A DNA stretch of 64,000 nt, taken from the NCBI RefSeq assembly GCF_030247195.1, contig NC_080672.1:378176166-378240165 (forward strand). The letters are read 5' to 3'. The notes under the pieces are model-generated. The model searched no databases, was not told the DNA's origin, and saw only the letters and a program-made list of their open reading frames with translations. How positions within the stretch are numbered: position 1 is the stretch's first letter; the number at the start of each line of letters is the position of its first letter. Both the position numbers and the translations under genes were made by a program. Below are positions 23,266-34,778 of this stretch, one piece after another. The stretch comes from Topomyia yanbarensis (Eukaryota; Arthropoda; Insecta; Diptera; Culicidae).

Positions 23266-24169
23266 AACCGTTGTGTGTCCGACGCGGTACCCGGGTACCT
23301 TTTTAAGTTTCAACTAATTAAATTCCTATGTTTTATCCATAGCTGGAAATTGAAACTTTGTGACATCTTAGAACTTCACTAAGTCAAGGTTTTGGGTTAA
23401 TAATATTGTTGATATAGTAAGGGTGGGAGTGAGGAGAGGCTCCTGAATTTTTTTTACTACGTAACAGGCCGACGTGGGTACCCGGGTACCCACAAAACTA
23501 AAATGCCCGTAACTAAGGTAATATCCAACCGATTTCGATACTTTTGGCCGTTTTGGATTCAGGAACTCATCCACTTTTGGACTTGGTAAAAATGAATCGG
23601 GTTTCTTCATTCGGTTCCCGCGAATCCGGGTTTCCGGAAGCAGGTTCCAGTGCTGGGGTACTATTTGCGAACTTCAATGGAATACTAGCAATATGGGTAT
23701 CAAAATTCATGGAATTGCATCAGTAGGCTGTATCTCGTGGTTTTGGAACCATTTGGGGATTTGACCCCGGAACGGACATTTCGGAGCAGGTTCCCGTGGG
23801 CCCATGAGTGGCCATTCCACTCCAATTCCATTTTTCAAATTGCCATAGGGTCCCGTAACAATAAAAAACAGACTTCCGGGACAATTTGAAGAGTTTTGAT
23901 ACTCATGTTGCTAGTACATTATTAAAATTTACAAATCATATCCTAGTACTGGAACATTACTCCGGAAAATACGGATTACCAAAAACCAGATCCATTATTC
24001 CGGTTCTATAGTACAGAATCAAAAGTGGACGAGTTCCTGAATCCAAAATATCTAAAAGTGTCCAAATCGGTTAAAGGAAGCCATAGTTATGAGCATTTCA
24101 ATTTGTGGGTACCCGGGTACCCTCGTTGGCCTGTTAAAGGTGTTTTTTTTGTTGGACACATAACTGTTA
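23266..24169. mobile_element. GGTACCCGGGTACC-palindrome element, copy B (longest)
   Basis: An approximately 900-bp non-coding element whose ends read CCGTTGTGTGTCC at the left and GGACACATAACTG at the right, flanked on both sides by TTAA (23264-23267 and 24166-24169 approximately). The perfect palindrome occurs three times, at 23286-23299, 23477-23490 and 24108-24121. TTAA duplication is the piggyBac hallmark, so a piggyBac-type MITE is the best guess. Confidence 0.75.
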
Positions 24170-24214
24170 AGAAGCAGTACATGCTTTTCAATGCTTGTGA
24201 TCTTATCTTCAAAA

Positions 24215-24754
24215 TCAATAGTTTTCCGAAGAATAACTCTTAGCAGTTATTATGCAGACATAGTTATTGAAATTCATTTTCCAGTCAATGGCAACTTCGA
24301 AGTCTCTAATAGTTTTGACGCGTTCTAACGCAATTGCACCCATAGTATAGTTATGAACGAGTGGCGATCGCGAGCGACTATATGTACTAACTTTGCACCG
24401 TGATACGCTGTCCTCCATTCTGTTTTGATCACACCTTTGTAATATGGCGCCTCCGTCTTGTTGAAGAGCATGGTATGGGACAACTTCAAACCGTCGGCGT
24501 ATGGTAGCTTACTTGCGCCAATGTCGATACAGATGTCATTAACGAATAATATGAATATCAAGGGGTTAAGATAGCTTCCTTGCGGGACACGTACATTATT
24601 GCAACGGAGCGTTGAGAGTTGCTACATATTTCCTAATAAACGACAGAGGTAAATCGTCGGGACCAGGAGTTTTTGACGGATCCACGGACACGAGAGCTTT
24701 TTGGACGTTATCGTGAATGAAGTTCAATAGGAGCAGATGGACATTATGTGTAGG
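24215..24754 (-). pseudogene. LINE reverse transcriptase with internal deletion and YADG
   Basis: The minus strand reads VQKALVSVDPSKTPGPDDLP and LSFIRK (24596-24750). It then jumps by deletion to PLIFILFVNDICIDIGASKL and PYADGLKL (24325-24600), and ends LERVKTIRDFEVAIDWKMNF (24215-24418). The catalytic YADD has become YADG, which alone would abolish polymerase activity. It directly abuts a BEL/Pao fragment at about 24755. Confidence 0.75.
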
Positions 24755-25975
24755 TGTTGTATTTGGTGCAATTTCCGACGAAAGGTTGTCAGGTGTTGGG
24801 AGCTGCTCGTATCCAATGTAAGGTGACAGTAGAATCCGACCCACCTCCAGCGCTACCGAGCGTACTGTTTTGGCCCAAAAGTGCAGCACACAACCCTAAG
24901 CGTGCTAGCGTCAGCCGTTTGAGTGGTGCCACTTGAGATTTTGACGCTAGCGTGGCGTTGCAATGACCTTCCTTACCAGTTGAACGTGCGTGGATATACG
25001 TATACGACCTCCGACGCGTCACAGAAGACACGGAACTGGATGTTCCCTATTGCGGTTTGAAAAAGGTACCTTGACGCTGGAGGCGGATCCAGGAGGCGAA
25101 TCTTCGGGTTGCCAGGGATGAAGATGTAGATCGACCGTAAGTTATGATAAGAAGTTCATATATTTGAACCGGTTCCAAGGGCTGCCTGCTTGCAAAAGCG
25201 AAGCATGATGTCGACCAACTCGGTTTGTATAACCGGTACGTTAGCGGAAGCGTGCCATTGAGGGATATATTCGTAGATATTTTGGCCGATCCGTCGAAAA
25301 CGACTCGCACTCTGTTTGTTGAGGTGAACGCTTTAAAAAGCCTAGGCGTTTTTACGGTTCCAATGCATTTCATGTTCTTCCAATCCAGCAACTGCTGCAT
25401 GAATTCATTGTTAAAATCGGAGTCCTTCTTCAGACATATCTTCAAATGCAGAAACCGTTGCATCTTTTGACCCTATATGCTTTAGATTTGTATCTCTATT
25501 GAATGTACTCTGAAAGTGTAACTCGCAATCCTCTTCTTCATGTGTTCATGGTGATTCCTTCGATAACTCCTCGAAGGCCCAAAATCTTTCATTGGATTTG
25601 TCCACAGGCTTAGCCATTGTCAAGATGCAACTAATTCTGGTTGCTCCGCCATTCCAATCAGATTCGCCTGCGGCTACCCATCCGAATTGACCGTATTGAC
25701 AAATAATGGAAACGTGTTGTCGAGCATGCGAATTTGTAGCCGGCGACCATCATGGTGAAAGTCGTAGTAAGACTGTGAACTGAATTAACTGTGTCAATTG
25801 GTCCCAAAATGAAAAACTCGGGATTAGCTAGTTTCATGTCCGAAGGAGGTTTTCTGTGTACCAACCGTAGTGACGCAGATGGCTGGTTGTCCGTAACGTG
25901 CCCCCTAAAACCAAGAAATCCATCGACATTCAAAACTTCAGTGTGTGTTACACGATAACCGTTGAGACGTCGCAA
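24755..25975 (-). mobile_element. Second BEL/Pao fragment (protease region, RT, RNase H)
   Basis: Minus frames in order: LANPEFFILGPIDTVNSVH (25658-25975, protease-adjacent), RVRVVFDGSAKISTNISLNG (25047-25463, RT entry), then a large deletion to ATLASKSQVAPLKRLTLARL (24789-25031, RNase H), followed by TVTLHWIRAAPNT. The YxDD region is missing. The element is clearly BEL/Pao and shares the RNase H 'VAPLK' block with the copy at 2036-6600. Confidence 0.75.
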
Positions 25976-26557
25976 GAAATTTCCCCTCGTGATGGCCCAA
26001 TACCGCTGATCTCCACCATTTGTTGATTCTTGGAATCTTAAGAAACTGACAGAGCCTCTCCAATCTGAAATCAGCCTGTCAACCAGAATCCAGCAGAGCT
26101 CTGGCGAGATGCCTTCGTCCTCATCTGTCCTTTAGCTGGAGAACCACCATCAGCAAGAAAAAACGCGAGCCTGCGAACCCAATCGCCACTTTAGAGGAAA
26201 TGAATGCAACTGAACCATCAAAGTTCAACGCATTGCCAGAAGATGTTGGAACGATTGAATCCGCCGCAGAAGTTGAACCAGAACCAGGGAATTCGGGATG
26301 AAGGAAAGAGTGGAGTGCGCCGGTATTTCGACGGACAAGCTCTTGAAGAAATCAGCGGTTTATTCAACTGTATATGAATCATCACTGCGATTCGTGACAT
26401 CCAATGGAATACGAATAGTGTGTTTGCATTGTGTGACATAGGACCAAAAAGACAAAGGATCCAGTTTTAAAATAGGACTCAATACGATCAATATACCCAC
26501 GAATAGCAACTTTCAGGTGTTGTGAGTTGTGTTTTTCAAAATGTCTGCTTAGTCATA
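25976..26557. other. Unassigned stretch with a short plus-strand frame
   Basis: A plus frame at about 26131-26300 (ending GGA TGA) reads SKKKREPANPIATLEE and then an acidic TIESAAEVEPEPGNSG. No start or splice signal supports it and no family is recognised. It may be a scrap of another transposon ORF. Confidence 0.2.
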
Positions 26558-26830
26558 TCATAGTTCCCAAAAACTGACATAAATATTATGATTAAAAGTA
26601 GCAGTTGTCACAAAAACTTTAGATTTCAGTTCACACGTGCAAATTGCTTGCCAAACCAAGTATTTTATCCGGGAACTTTGGCAACTTTTTCTGTTTAAAC
26701 TTATCTTGAACCTTTCTTTTTCCCGTAGCCATTTAAAACTCATGACCTGGGAGTTACTTGAAATCTGCCTTAGCATCCATAATGACAAATCCAAACTTGG
26801 TCAACAATATTGTATACAACATACTCGCTC
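26558..26830 (-). pseudogene. Tc1/mariner-like transposase fragment
   Basis: The minus frame contains SRIKYLVWQAICTCELKSKV and FVTTATFN, matching the core block 'KxLVWQAICSCGxKSxVFVTTGTxN' also seen at 1-560 and 44900-45480. Its upstream part is frameshifted. Confidence 0.7.
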
Positions 26831-26860
26831 TTGCTTTAGCTCTATGTTGAACTTGTCTGC

Positions 26861-27390
26861 TCAATTGGGTGTCACTATAACTTTGTACGTAGACAGCCGT
26901 GACAGCGAATGAGACGAAATATGTTGTGATCGTGTGGGAAGGACAAGCGAGGAGTCTCCGGCACCTAAATACACGTCATTGAAGTAAAGCAAAAACATAA
27001 ACGATCCCAAGTAGTTTCCTTGGGATACTTCTGACGTAGAAGTAAATGTGGATCCCACGAAAATCAATATTTCTCGATCAATGAGCTAGGATTGAATCGA
27101 TTGCAAACACTTTCGTTGATTCTGAATTGTTACTTCTTGGTTCACTCTACCAAAAACGGGAAATAGGTCGGTGTAAATAATATTACTTTGACACTCCCTG
27201 TTATGTTAATGCTTGCATTAAGTCTGAAGTAATTCCATACACCAGCTTGAGACAGCGCTCAATGAAATTATTTCACGATAGTTATTGATGTCTCGCTGAT
27301 TTCCGTTTTTATTGACTGGAAATATTTTCACGGAGTTCCAGCAAGATAGATAGATGCCACTGGCAATATGTAACTTTTCCGAAGCACCGA
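26861..27390 (-). pseudogene. LINE reverse transcriptase fragment, copy 2
   Basis: About 27230-27370 is a diverged repeat of the fingers region at 19390-19510 ('tgatgtctcgctgatttccg'). About 26861-27067 encodes LGSFMFLLYFNDV, a palm-domain block. It belongs to the same family as 19040-19580 and is frameshifted. Confidence 0.65.
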
Positions 27391-27639
27391 AGGAAATCCG
27401 CCGGATTAAAAGGCGATTAAGGCCGAGAAGAAGCTCTGATCATCATCGTTTCATCAACGTCGATAGCCACCAGAGTATGACCCACAACCGGAACCGGTTC
27501 GATATGTTGTTAATTTTTTTCTGTTTTTAAATGTTGCAATGAAAACATGACTTTAGCAACAACAAATATAAATTTCGAATTTCTTACCATATTTAAAACT
27601 GATTCCAGTTGTCTCCCTGTATTTGACATCTAAATCGTA

Positions 27640-27745
27640 AACGTGGCGGAATTCACTTTTCTTCATAGTTCGATTGTATTGTTTACATGAACTTAGAAAA
27701 ATTTGTGGATGACTAGATTCGCTCGAATAAAATCGTAAAGAGTCC
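27640..27745. repeat. MITE end, family with 'TTGTTTACATGAACTT' (uninterrupted site)
   Basis: 'gtattgtttacatgaactt' followed by 'agaaaaatttgtggatgac' matches both ends of the interrupted MITE at 39602-41055. Here TGTTTACAtgaactt is continuous, so it serves as the empty-site reference for the hAT-like insertion in that copy. A related inverted end lies at 28355-28460. Confidence 0.65.
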
Positions 27746-27751
27746 ATTAAC

Positions 27752-27992
27752 GACGCTGAATCCCTCTGGATAAAGACTCGACACGTCAATCGTTTGTTTA
27801 CCATTTATCTGTCAGTTTCATTCCAATCGAGCACGAGACCTGTCAATGGCCCTCGTTCCAGAAGGATTCGAAGCGATTTTCTTCCGATTGAGTGCTTTTG
27901 ATAAGTCTCGTGCTCGATTAAAATGACACTTACTGATAAATAATAAGAATAAGATAGAGATGGCGAGTCTTTATCCAGAGGGATTCAGCGTC
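27752..27992. mobile_element. Palindromic MITE, copy 1
   Basis: Inverted ends GACGCTGAATCCCTCTGGAT (left) and its complement at the right. The inner arms 'tcgtttgtttaccatttatc' and 'gagcacgagacct' are shared with the copy at 34584-34778. Non-coding. Confidence 0.75.
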
Positions 27993-28009
27993 ATTAGAGT
28001 CCGTGTAAG

Positions 28010-28238
28010 GTTGCACAGAGAATGCGCAAAATTCGCAAACGAAAAAAGAGAGTGCGCAAAATTCGCAAACGAAAAAAGCAGTTTTTTTCCACACCGTATG
28101 TCAGATCTTCATAAAAATCAATCAGCAGTACTGTAACAACATTCTACATACGCTGATTGATTTTTATGAAGATCTGACATACGGTGTGGAAAAAAACTGC
28201 TTTTTTCGTTTGCGAATTTTGCGCACTCTCTGTGCAAC
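28010..28238. repeat. Hairpin with long arms and an internal duplication in one arm
   Basis: The arms begin GTTGCACAGAG and end CTCTGTGCAAC. Apart from a 25-base tandem duplication ('gcgcaaaattcgcaaacg…') in the left arm, the pairing is almost perfect over about 90 bases. The loop is about 35 bases. No ORF. Confidence 0.85.
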
Positions 28239-28702
28239 CGTAAACAGAACAAGCAAACTGTCAAAAATGAACACTCAGTTCATTTGGGACGTCACCGTAA
28301 AGTAGTCAATAGAGGAATTCTGAACGCGCCATTTTGACAGCAACCGGAATCTTGCTAGACGACTAGATTCGCACGAAGCAAATTGCAAAGTTTTTTTCTT
28401 TATCCATGTCAACAGTACAAGCGAATTGTCAAAAATGAGCACTAGAGTTCATTTGTGACGTAAGCGCATCGTAGTATTTAAATATTCAACTACGAGCTGG
28501 ACCAAAGTGAATAAAGCGAAGACTCAGTCAATAAATCTAGTCTTAAAGATAGTCATGGGTGCGTCTTAAAGGAGAAACCCAGGACAAATCAAGCGTTATC
28601 GTATCCAGAAATGAAGAAACAGAATGCTACATACGAATAACAAACGGCAGCTTCATTTTTATCGCCAAATATAGTCTGGATTTACTGAAAATTGTCAAAC
28701 AA

Positions 28703-28925
28703 GAACCTCATTCATCACGGATTCATTCCTGTCGTCATCTTGTAGAACTCAATTAACCCTTAAATGCATGAAACTTTTTTCCTTGGTACTCATTTTTCTG
28801 GATAAATAGGATATGTACCGCTTGTTAAGGCTTTATATGACGCAATTCGGTATGTTGCCAAATGGCACCAGTATGCATTTAGGGGTTAAGTTCTACAAGA
28901 AGACGACACGAATGAACTTGAATGA
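28703..28925. mobile_element. MITE with ~55-bp inverted repeats
   Basis: The left arm contains 'cattcctgtcgtcatcttgt' and 'ttaacccttaaatgcat'. The right arm contains the complements 'atgcatttaggggttaa' and 'acaagaagacgacacgaatg'. Non-coding centre of about 100 bases. Confidence 0.65.
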
Positions 28926-28943
28926 CAATTGACAATCACTTGC

Positions 28944-29529
28944 AGGGCCCAAATTATTGGCTTGAATCAAAACTCGTCGAAATGTGAATTGACGATAGGT
29001 TCATCCGGAGTGTACATTTGTGTTTACATTTTGCTAGCGTTGCCAATTTTATTTTGTTTCCACCACCCAATGTGGCTACGCAACATCGCTTTTGCGCGTG
29101 CTATGTTTGAGTAAGCCGGGCAAACGAGTGGATAACAGTTTCGCTTGCTTCCGACGGCGGATCCGCGACCACCTTACCCGGCGGATCCTCAGCAGCTTTG
29201 CACCGCTTCGGTTCCTAGGCCTCGGTTATGCGGCTAAGCCGCATTGAAATGGTATCCCTTAAACAGAAGTTCCTGAAGAGTGTCAAATGGTTACCGGAAC
29301 CCAGTAAAGTTAAACCGAAAATGAGCCGGAACTCTGGTTGGTTCTAATTAGTATTCCGGCTGAATTTAACTGTGAAGTTTCTAAAATTGAATCTGGGAAA
29401 TAAAAATTTTCTGGCAACGCTCCAGCACCCCGTTGAACTCTAACGATTTCGCTACCTGGGAGCGTCAAGCTATTGAATGAACTTTGTTTATTTTCGACAA
29501 GTTTTGATTCGAGCCAACAACATCCAGCC
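28944..29529. mobile_element. hAT-like non-autonomous element, copy 1
   Basis: Starts AGGGCCCAAATTATTGG, ends CAACAACATCCAGCC, with subterminal inverted repeats GGCTTGAATCAAAACTCG / AGTTTTGATTCGAGCC. It is flanked by the perfect 8-bp duplication TCACTTGC (28936-28943 and 29530-29537). An 8-bp duplication is typical of hAT elements. No transposase ORF. Confidence 0.75.
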
Positions 29530-29537
29530 TCACTTGC

Positions 29538-29795
29538 GGGGCCCCTATTATTGTCTCGAATCAAAACTCGTCGAAATATCAAATGACGACAGGTTCATCC
29601 AGAGTATTCATTTGTGTTTACATTTTGCTAGCGTTGCAAATTTTATTTAGATTCCAGCACTCAATGTGGCTACGCCACATCGCTTTTGTGCATTCTGCCA
29701 GACTTTGCTATCGCTCAATCGGACTTAAACTAGGAATAGTACCTATGTTTGAGTAAGCCGGGCAAACGAGTGGATCACATGTTCGCTTGCTTGCG
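29538..29795. mobile_element. hAT-like element, copy 2 (3'-truncated, tandem to copy 1)
   Basis: Begins GGGGCCCCTATTATTG directly after the second TCACTTGC and matches the first ~240 bases of copy 1, then breaks off after 'gggcaaacgagtgga'. It lacks its right end. Confidence 0.7.
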
Positions 29796-32479
29796 ACTGC
29801 GTGTCGGACAATATAATTATGTTTGCCTATGGAATATTTATTGGAGAAATTCCTAAAGAAACAAAAAAATTATGTTTAAAAATTAATACGGGTAGTACCA
29901 GCTATCGATTGCCTCATCATGTATTTTCTTTAATATGGTGTGTGCAATCAAGTGCGTAACCCGCTGAACAGTAGTTGATGGAATAGGGGGTCCGAATTAC
30001 CCCGTGCGCTCATTTTTCACAAAAGTGGCGAGCATCTTGAAAATATCTCTGTTTTCACACAAACAAAAATCATTACATAAAATAGGAGCCTCAAGTTTTC
30101 CTAAAACACTTACCTGTTATTTTTTCACTTTTATTTGTTACTTTAATCACGTTTTTACTATTATAATGATTTTTGTTTTGAGTATGGCGGAAACATGAAA
30201 TACGTTGTATCTTCTTCCTGAAAAAAAACTGCAGAATGAGATTCATCCGTCAAAATGAATGTTTCAGAATGGCGATTCCACGAAAATGTACGACAGTCTG
30301 AAAGTCTTTTGATATTCTGAGAAATCGAGGGGGTCTGAATTACCCCCACGGTCTTAATAGACCCGGGTTCCGCTACTGGTGGTCTTACAAATGAACTCAA
30401 GATTTCATCTGTTTACCAGCGATGCCAGATGTTAAAACGTGTCTTCATTTGACGTGAAGACGAGTTTTCTCATTGCGAAGGCAAACTGTTTCGGATGGCT
30501 ATATCAGCCAGTTTCTAGCAGAATTGAGGCTCAAAATCACTAGCCGATTCGGAATCCTGGCTGTTGAAGATAAAATAATTTTTTTTTATAAAATGTGAAG
30601 ACATTTCAAAAATATAGCTGGCATCCCTGGTGTTTACCTTATATCGGCTTCGTGGCAACGTGAAATCAGTCTAGCGTTGCACAGCCTGTTAAAAATACGG
30701 TGAACGAGTAAAACGACGCTGAAATATATTTCCTACATTGAATGGATTGATTAAGATTAGATTCGATATAGTGGGAAATCGATTTGCGTTTTCATGCATT
30801 GAGAATTATTGGGAATTGCGTGGAATCTTTGTTATAAAAAGATGGGATGGTAATGTCTAGTTAATAACCGGAGTGTTTACCCCAGTAAAACCATGAGGAA
30901 CTCGACTCTGTAATCCATTCTAAATAAAACAACCGATTCAAAAATCAAACACCTGCCTTCAACTGATCACACAACTAATCAGTTCAAGATTTGTGGTTGA
31001 ATGCATGAAATGAGTGGGAATCATCCACGAACGAACTTCGGTCGTATGTTTCAAAATCGAGGTTTAGTTTGTTTACGTTTCACTCCAATCATTGAAAATA
31101 TAATTAACTAGCTAATCCCGAGCAAATACTCATGGGTTCAAACACCACATAGCCCCTTGAAAAGACCTTAAGGTGAAGATATGTAGAAGCCAGGAAAATT
31201 TTATGTAGTATTAGTAGATTTACATTTTCTCCATACAGTGATGGTGTTTGTAAAAAGAGACTGGATGTTACCACTACTGTTGTAGAAATAAGCTGTCAAA
31301 GTTTGTTGTGAATTGTAAAGTGATCAATTCACCTATAAGAATGCAACCGATTTAACTTGTACGTTATTCATTTTTGGGTTGTTCGTGAATCTGGTTTGAA
31401 TTTATTCACTGTAGTAATTCTTTCGCATTACGAGGAGCGGTTATCAAGCGGCGCATATCACTGCTAACACTGGTCTAATATTACTCGCTCTTCTCTTATA
31501 TGGGTCATTCCGCACGAAGTGATCAAGGCACATGTAATCGACCTACACAGATTTGAACCAATTTTGGTGGAGTAATCTAGGGCCAATATGCAAAAATCGA
31601 AAATTTTGCTTCAATTGAACCACTCCATGGGACATCAGAATACCGGACCCTATCTCAACCCTAGAACTGTTTCTTGGGGTATTATCGCACCCCAACGCAA
31701 ATAAAGTAACAATATTATGAAAAAAAACTCTTACGAATAAAACGCAATATAAAAATCAAGCTGGCATTCGCAGAAACTATCAGGCTTTTCACAAGTATGC
31801 AAACATGCATACTCTTTTCTATCAAGATGAATGTTCATTATTTTACAGCCAAAAGTGTTTGACCGGACACACTAACGAATTTTGGCTCATGCTTTATTAA
31901 CTAGTTCATTAACTTAATGCAACAATACATATATTAAAAAACAAAATGCTTGGGCGATGAAATAAATTAACAAGCGAGCGATCTCTAATTTAGTTGCTTC
32001 TAAAGGTATGGGAGCAAGAACCCAGTGAATGACATCTTGCCTCCAGACACCGAATGCCACGATTTCCGTGTATCTCCCGATTTCAAAACATCCTTCCGTT
32101 TCTACTCCGGTATTGATCTGTTTCGAATTTCGTGAACGAGAGCGCTTCTTTATTGTCGATAGAGGCATTTCGTTTGATTGCAATACTTGAACTGAATGTT
32201 TACTTTTTGCAGCTCCAGCTATTCTTACAGTGTTGCGGATGTCTTGGAGCGCAAGTTTTACTCGGGATTAATATTCTCGAAACATGCATTATTATTTCAC
32301 TACAAACATTTGTTTCATAACTAAGTCGAAAATAATGTAATTTTGCTTTGTTGGAATTAGTTGACTGATGCACCATGAGTCAAAATAAAAATATCTAGAG
32401 GCACTTTTAAACAATTTCTTTAAATCAGTTTTGGCACCACTTTCAAACAAGTTGGGTGGTTTTACCAATACTAGTCCCC
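29796..32479. other. Unassigned stretch with scattered repeat scraps
   Basis: No gene was recognised. 'cagttcaagattt' with its downstream context (about 30982-31020) recurs near 34336-34370. A segment beginning 'tgggtcattccgcacgaagt' (31500) looks like a dispersed repeat, but I see only one copy here. Confidence 0.3.
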
Positions 32480-32826
32480 GTCGCGATTGTTTACATTGCG
32501 GAAAATTAAAAACCGGAGTAAAAATTTAAACGCACAAAAGCGAGTTTTCCGGTGTTTTCCGGTAGTAATTTACACATTAGTAGAAGGTTTCGAGTTTCGT
32601 GAACAATCGATTAAAGTTTCGTTGGTGCGTTTTGACACGAAATGTGAAAAAAGTGTGTTTGAAAAAGTAATAATAATAGTAATAATATGAATCCAAGAAG
32701 AAACTCCGAGTGATACTTTTGCACAAATCAAGTGCAATAGTTATTATTTTGCCAAAAACTCAATTGCAATCGGTAGTGGAATATTCTATCTTCCTTGAGT
32801 AGCGATTTGGTGAAAATCTTGCAAGG
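32480..32826 (+). other. Possible non-coding 5' exon of a plus-strand transcript
   Basis: A transposon-free stretch resembling an insect leader ('gtgaaaaaagtgtgtttg', short upstream frame MNPRRNSE at 32686-32712) ends at GCAAG|GTTAGTG, a good donor. No downstream coding exon was found in this window, so support is thin. Confidence 0.2.
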
Positions 32827-32899
32827 TTAGTGTATTGAAAAATGCATTTTCACTTTGGTTGGTGCCTGATGCAGGGTTAGGCAGGGGAACGAGAGAGGA

Positions 32900-33130
32900 A
32901 GGGGGGTAGCCTGGCTTCCTTGTATAATGTCCTTAAACATGGTCCATGCCAAAATTCACAACCATCAAAACACCATAAAATGGTCTCAGTAACCCATAAA
33001 TACACCAACATATGGTGTTTTATATGGGATCTACCGGACCATGGTGATGGTGTTTTCATGGGTTGAACCCATTTCAAACACCCATGACAAACCCCATGAG
33101 CATGGGGATATTATGGGCTTTTCGTTTGCT
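32900..33130. repeat. CCATG/CATGG-rich self-complementary stretch
   Basis: Many CCAT and ATGG motifs in both orientations ('gaccatggtgatggtgtttt', 'accccatgagcatgggg', 'aaaacaccataaaatggt') give dense local inverted repeats. Probably a foldback MITE; ends not defined. Confidence 0.4.
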
Positions 33131-34583
33131 CGGGATACCCGTCGCGCGTTGCTGCAATTTTCAACGAAATAGGAAGAAAACACAATTTGTTCCAAAACTC
33201 CATCTGGCGGACAGATAATCCCCAACCAATAGCACACAAACACTGGCTGAACAATCTAAATAAAGCAGTCAGTCCACGGAGGCGGCCGTATCCTAATAAT
33301 TCGTCTTCTCACCCGCTGTTAATATATACAGACTTATTCTGCATTACGACGAATCGCTTTTTCGAACGAATGTGATTTACTTTCTCAATAACGACAGCAA
33401 AATCAAACGGGAGCCTGCTTCGATCAAACCAGTAGTATCCGTGGCCGAAATATTTTACACGTTTCTCTTCAAAGTGTCTTCTCCTCTCAATAGTTCTCCT
33501 TCTCAACAGACTAAATCGGTTTCGCACTTCAACCGGCTTCCCTGCCGCAAAATACATCCGCACACTCGCTCACGTCTAGTCATTGCATGACACGCTGCAA
33601 CACACACATCTGCATGCCAATTACTCTTGTATTTCTGTCGACCAGTCAATCCCTATCGCTTCTCACAAGGCATATAGAGTATAAGTCACACACCAGTGAG
33701 ACTGCGTACATGTTCTTACCCTGGCGCATACACAGTCGTACCGATATACTTGGGCCATTATGGTGGAATGTATACTTTTTTACTCACATATACTAATATT
33801 GGAATATTTCACATATACTAATATTGGAATGGCAATGGTAAGACCCTCAACTAGGCTTCCCAATATGACAGTCTTTTTCTACTCGAAAATGTGATCTGTC
33901 GTAATGTAGAATAAAGCCCGATTAAGATGATACATCAGCTCCAACGGAACGTCACCGTTCCATCAGGATAAGTTAAATGCGTTTCTTGTGTGCCCGTACA
34001 CAAGTGCCCTTCGTCAAAATGTTCCGTGCCGTTCATGTTTGTGCGAATATCTCCATTTAACTGCATGTAACTAATCTTGACGTTTCGTACCGACGAAAAG
34101 ACGAGTTTGAATAGCAGCCCTCGACTACAGACACTTTATACACAGACTAGCGAAGTGTCAAAAATTGCAGCCAAACGGACTGTCAAAAAGTGCAGCCAAA
34201 CGAGCATGATGGTTTTGAGAGGGGAAGTGCAAGAGGAAGCCCATGCAAAGCTTATGGGAGCTTCCGTGATGCCAGTTTACATCCATGGTTGCTAGTTTTG
34301 CTGTTTTTCTCTCCGCTAGTCTCGACTGATTTCACAGTTCAAGATTTGCGGCTGGATGCGTGAAATTTTCGGGAGCCTATCACGAACTAGCTTCCATTGG
34401 ATATTTTGCGTTGTTCATGCTAGTATTCAACTATCGAAAAAATGGCGTCTGCTAGTACCACGAAACGAGACAAGCTACTTAACTATTTGATTAATTCCTT
34501 TCCTTGAGCCTCACTCAGATGCCGTAGCTTATCACTAACACAAGTGAAGTTTAGTTGTTGGTCAAGTATCGCTTCATTTTAAA
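33131..34583. other. Unassigned stretch; short tandem pair at 34157-34205
   Basis: No gene recognised. The unit 'tgtcaaaaattgcagccaaa' (about 24 bases) occurs twice in tandem near 34157-34205. The piece near 34336-34370 repeats one near 30982. Confidence 0.3.
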
Positions 34584-34778
34584 GACGTTGAATCCCTCGC
34601 CATCTCTATCGTTTGTTTACCATTTATCTGTCAGTGTCATTCCAATCGAGCACGAGACCTTCGTACCAAAAAAAAAAGGTTGCTTCGAATCCTTCTCGAA
34701 AAAGGGCCTTTGACAGGTCTCGTGCTCGATTGGAGTGACATTGACAGATAAATGATAAACAAACGATAGAGATGGCAT
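34584..34778. mobile_element. Palindromic MITE, copy 2
   Basis: Arms of about 62 bases, GCCATCTCTATCGTTTG…GAGCACGAGACCT and complement, surround a ~55-base loop containing a poly-A tract. Shares arms with 27752-27992. Left flank 'gacgttgaatccctc' also matches that copy. Confidence 0.8.
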
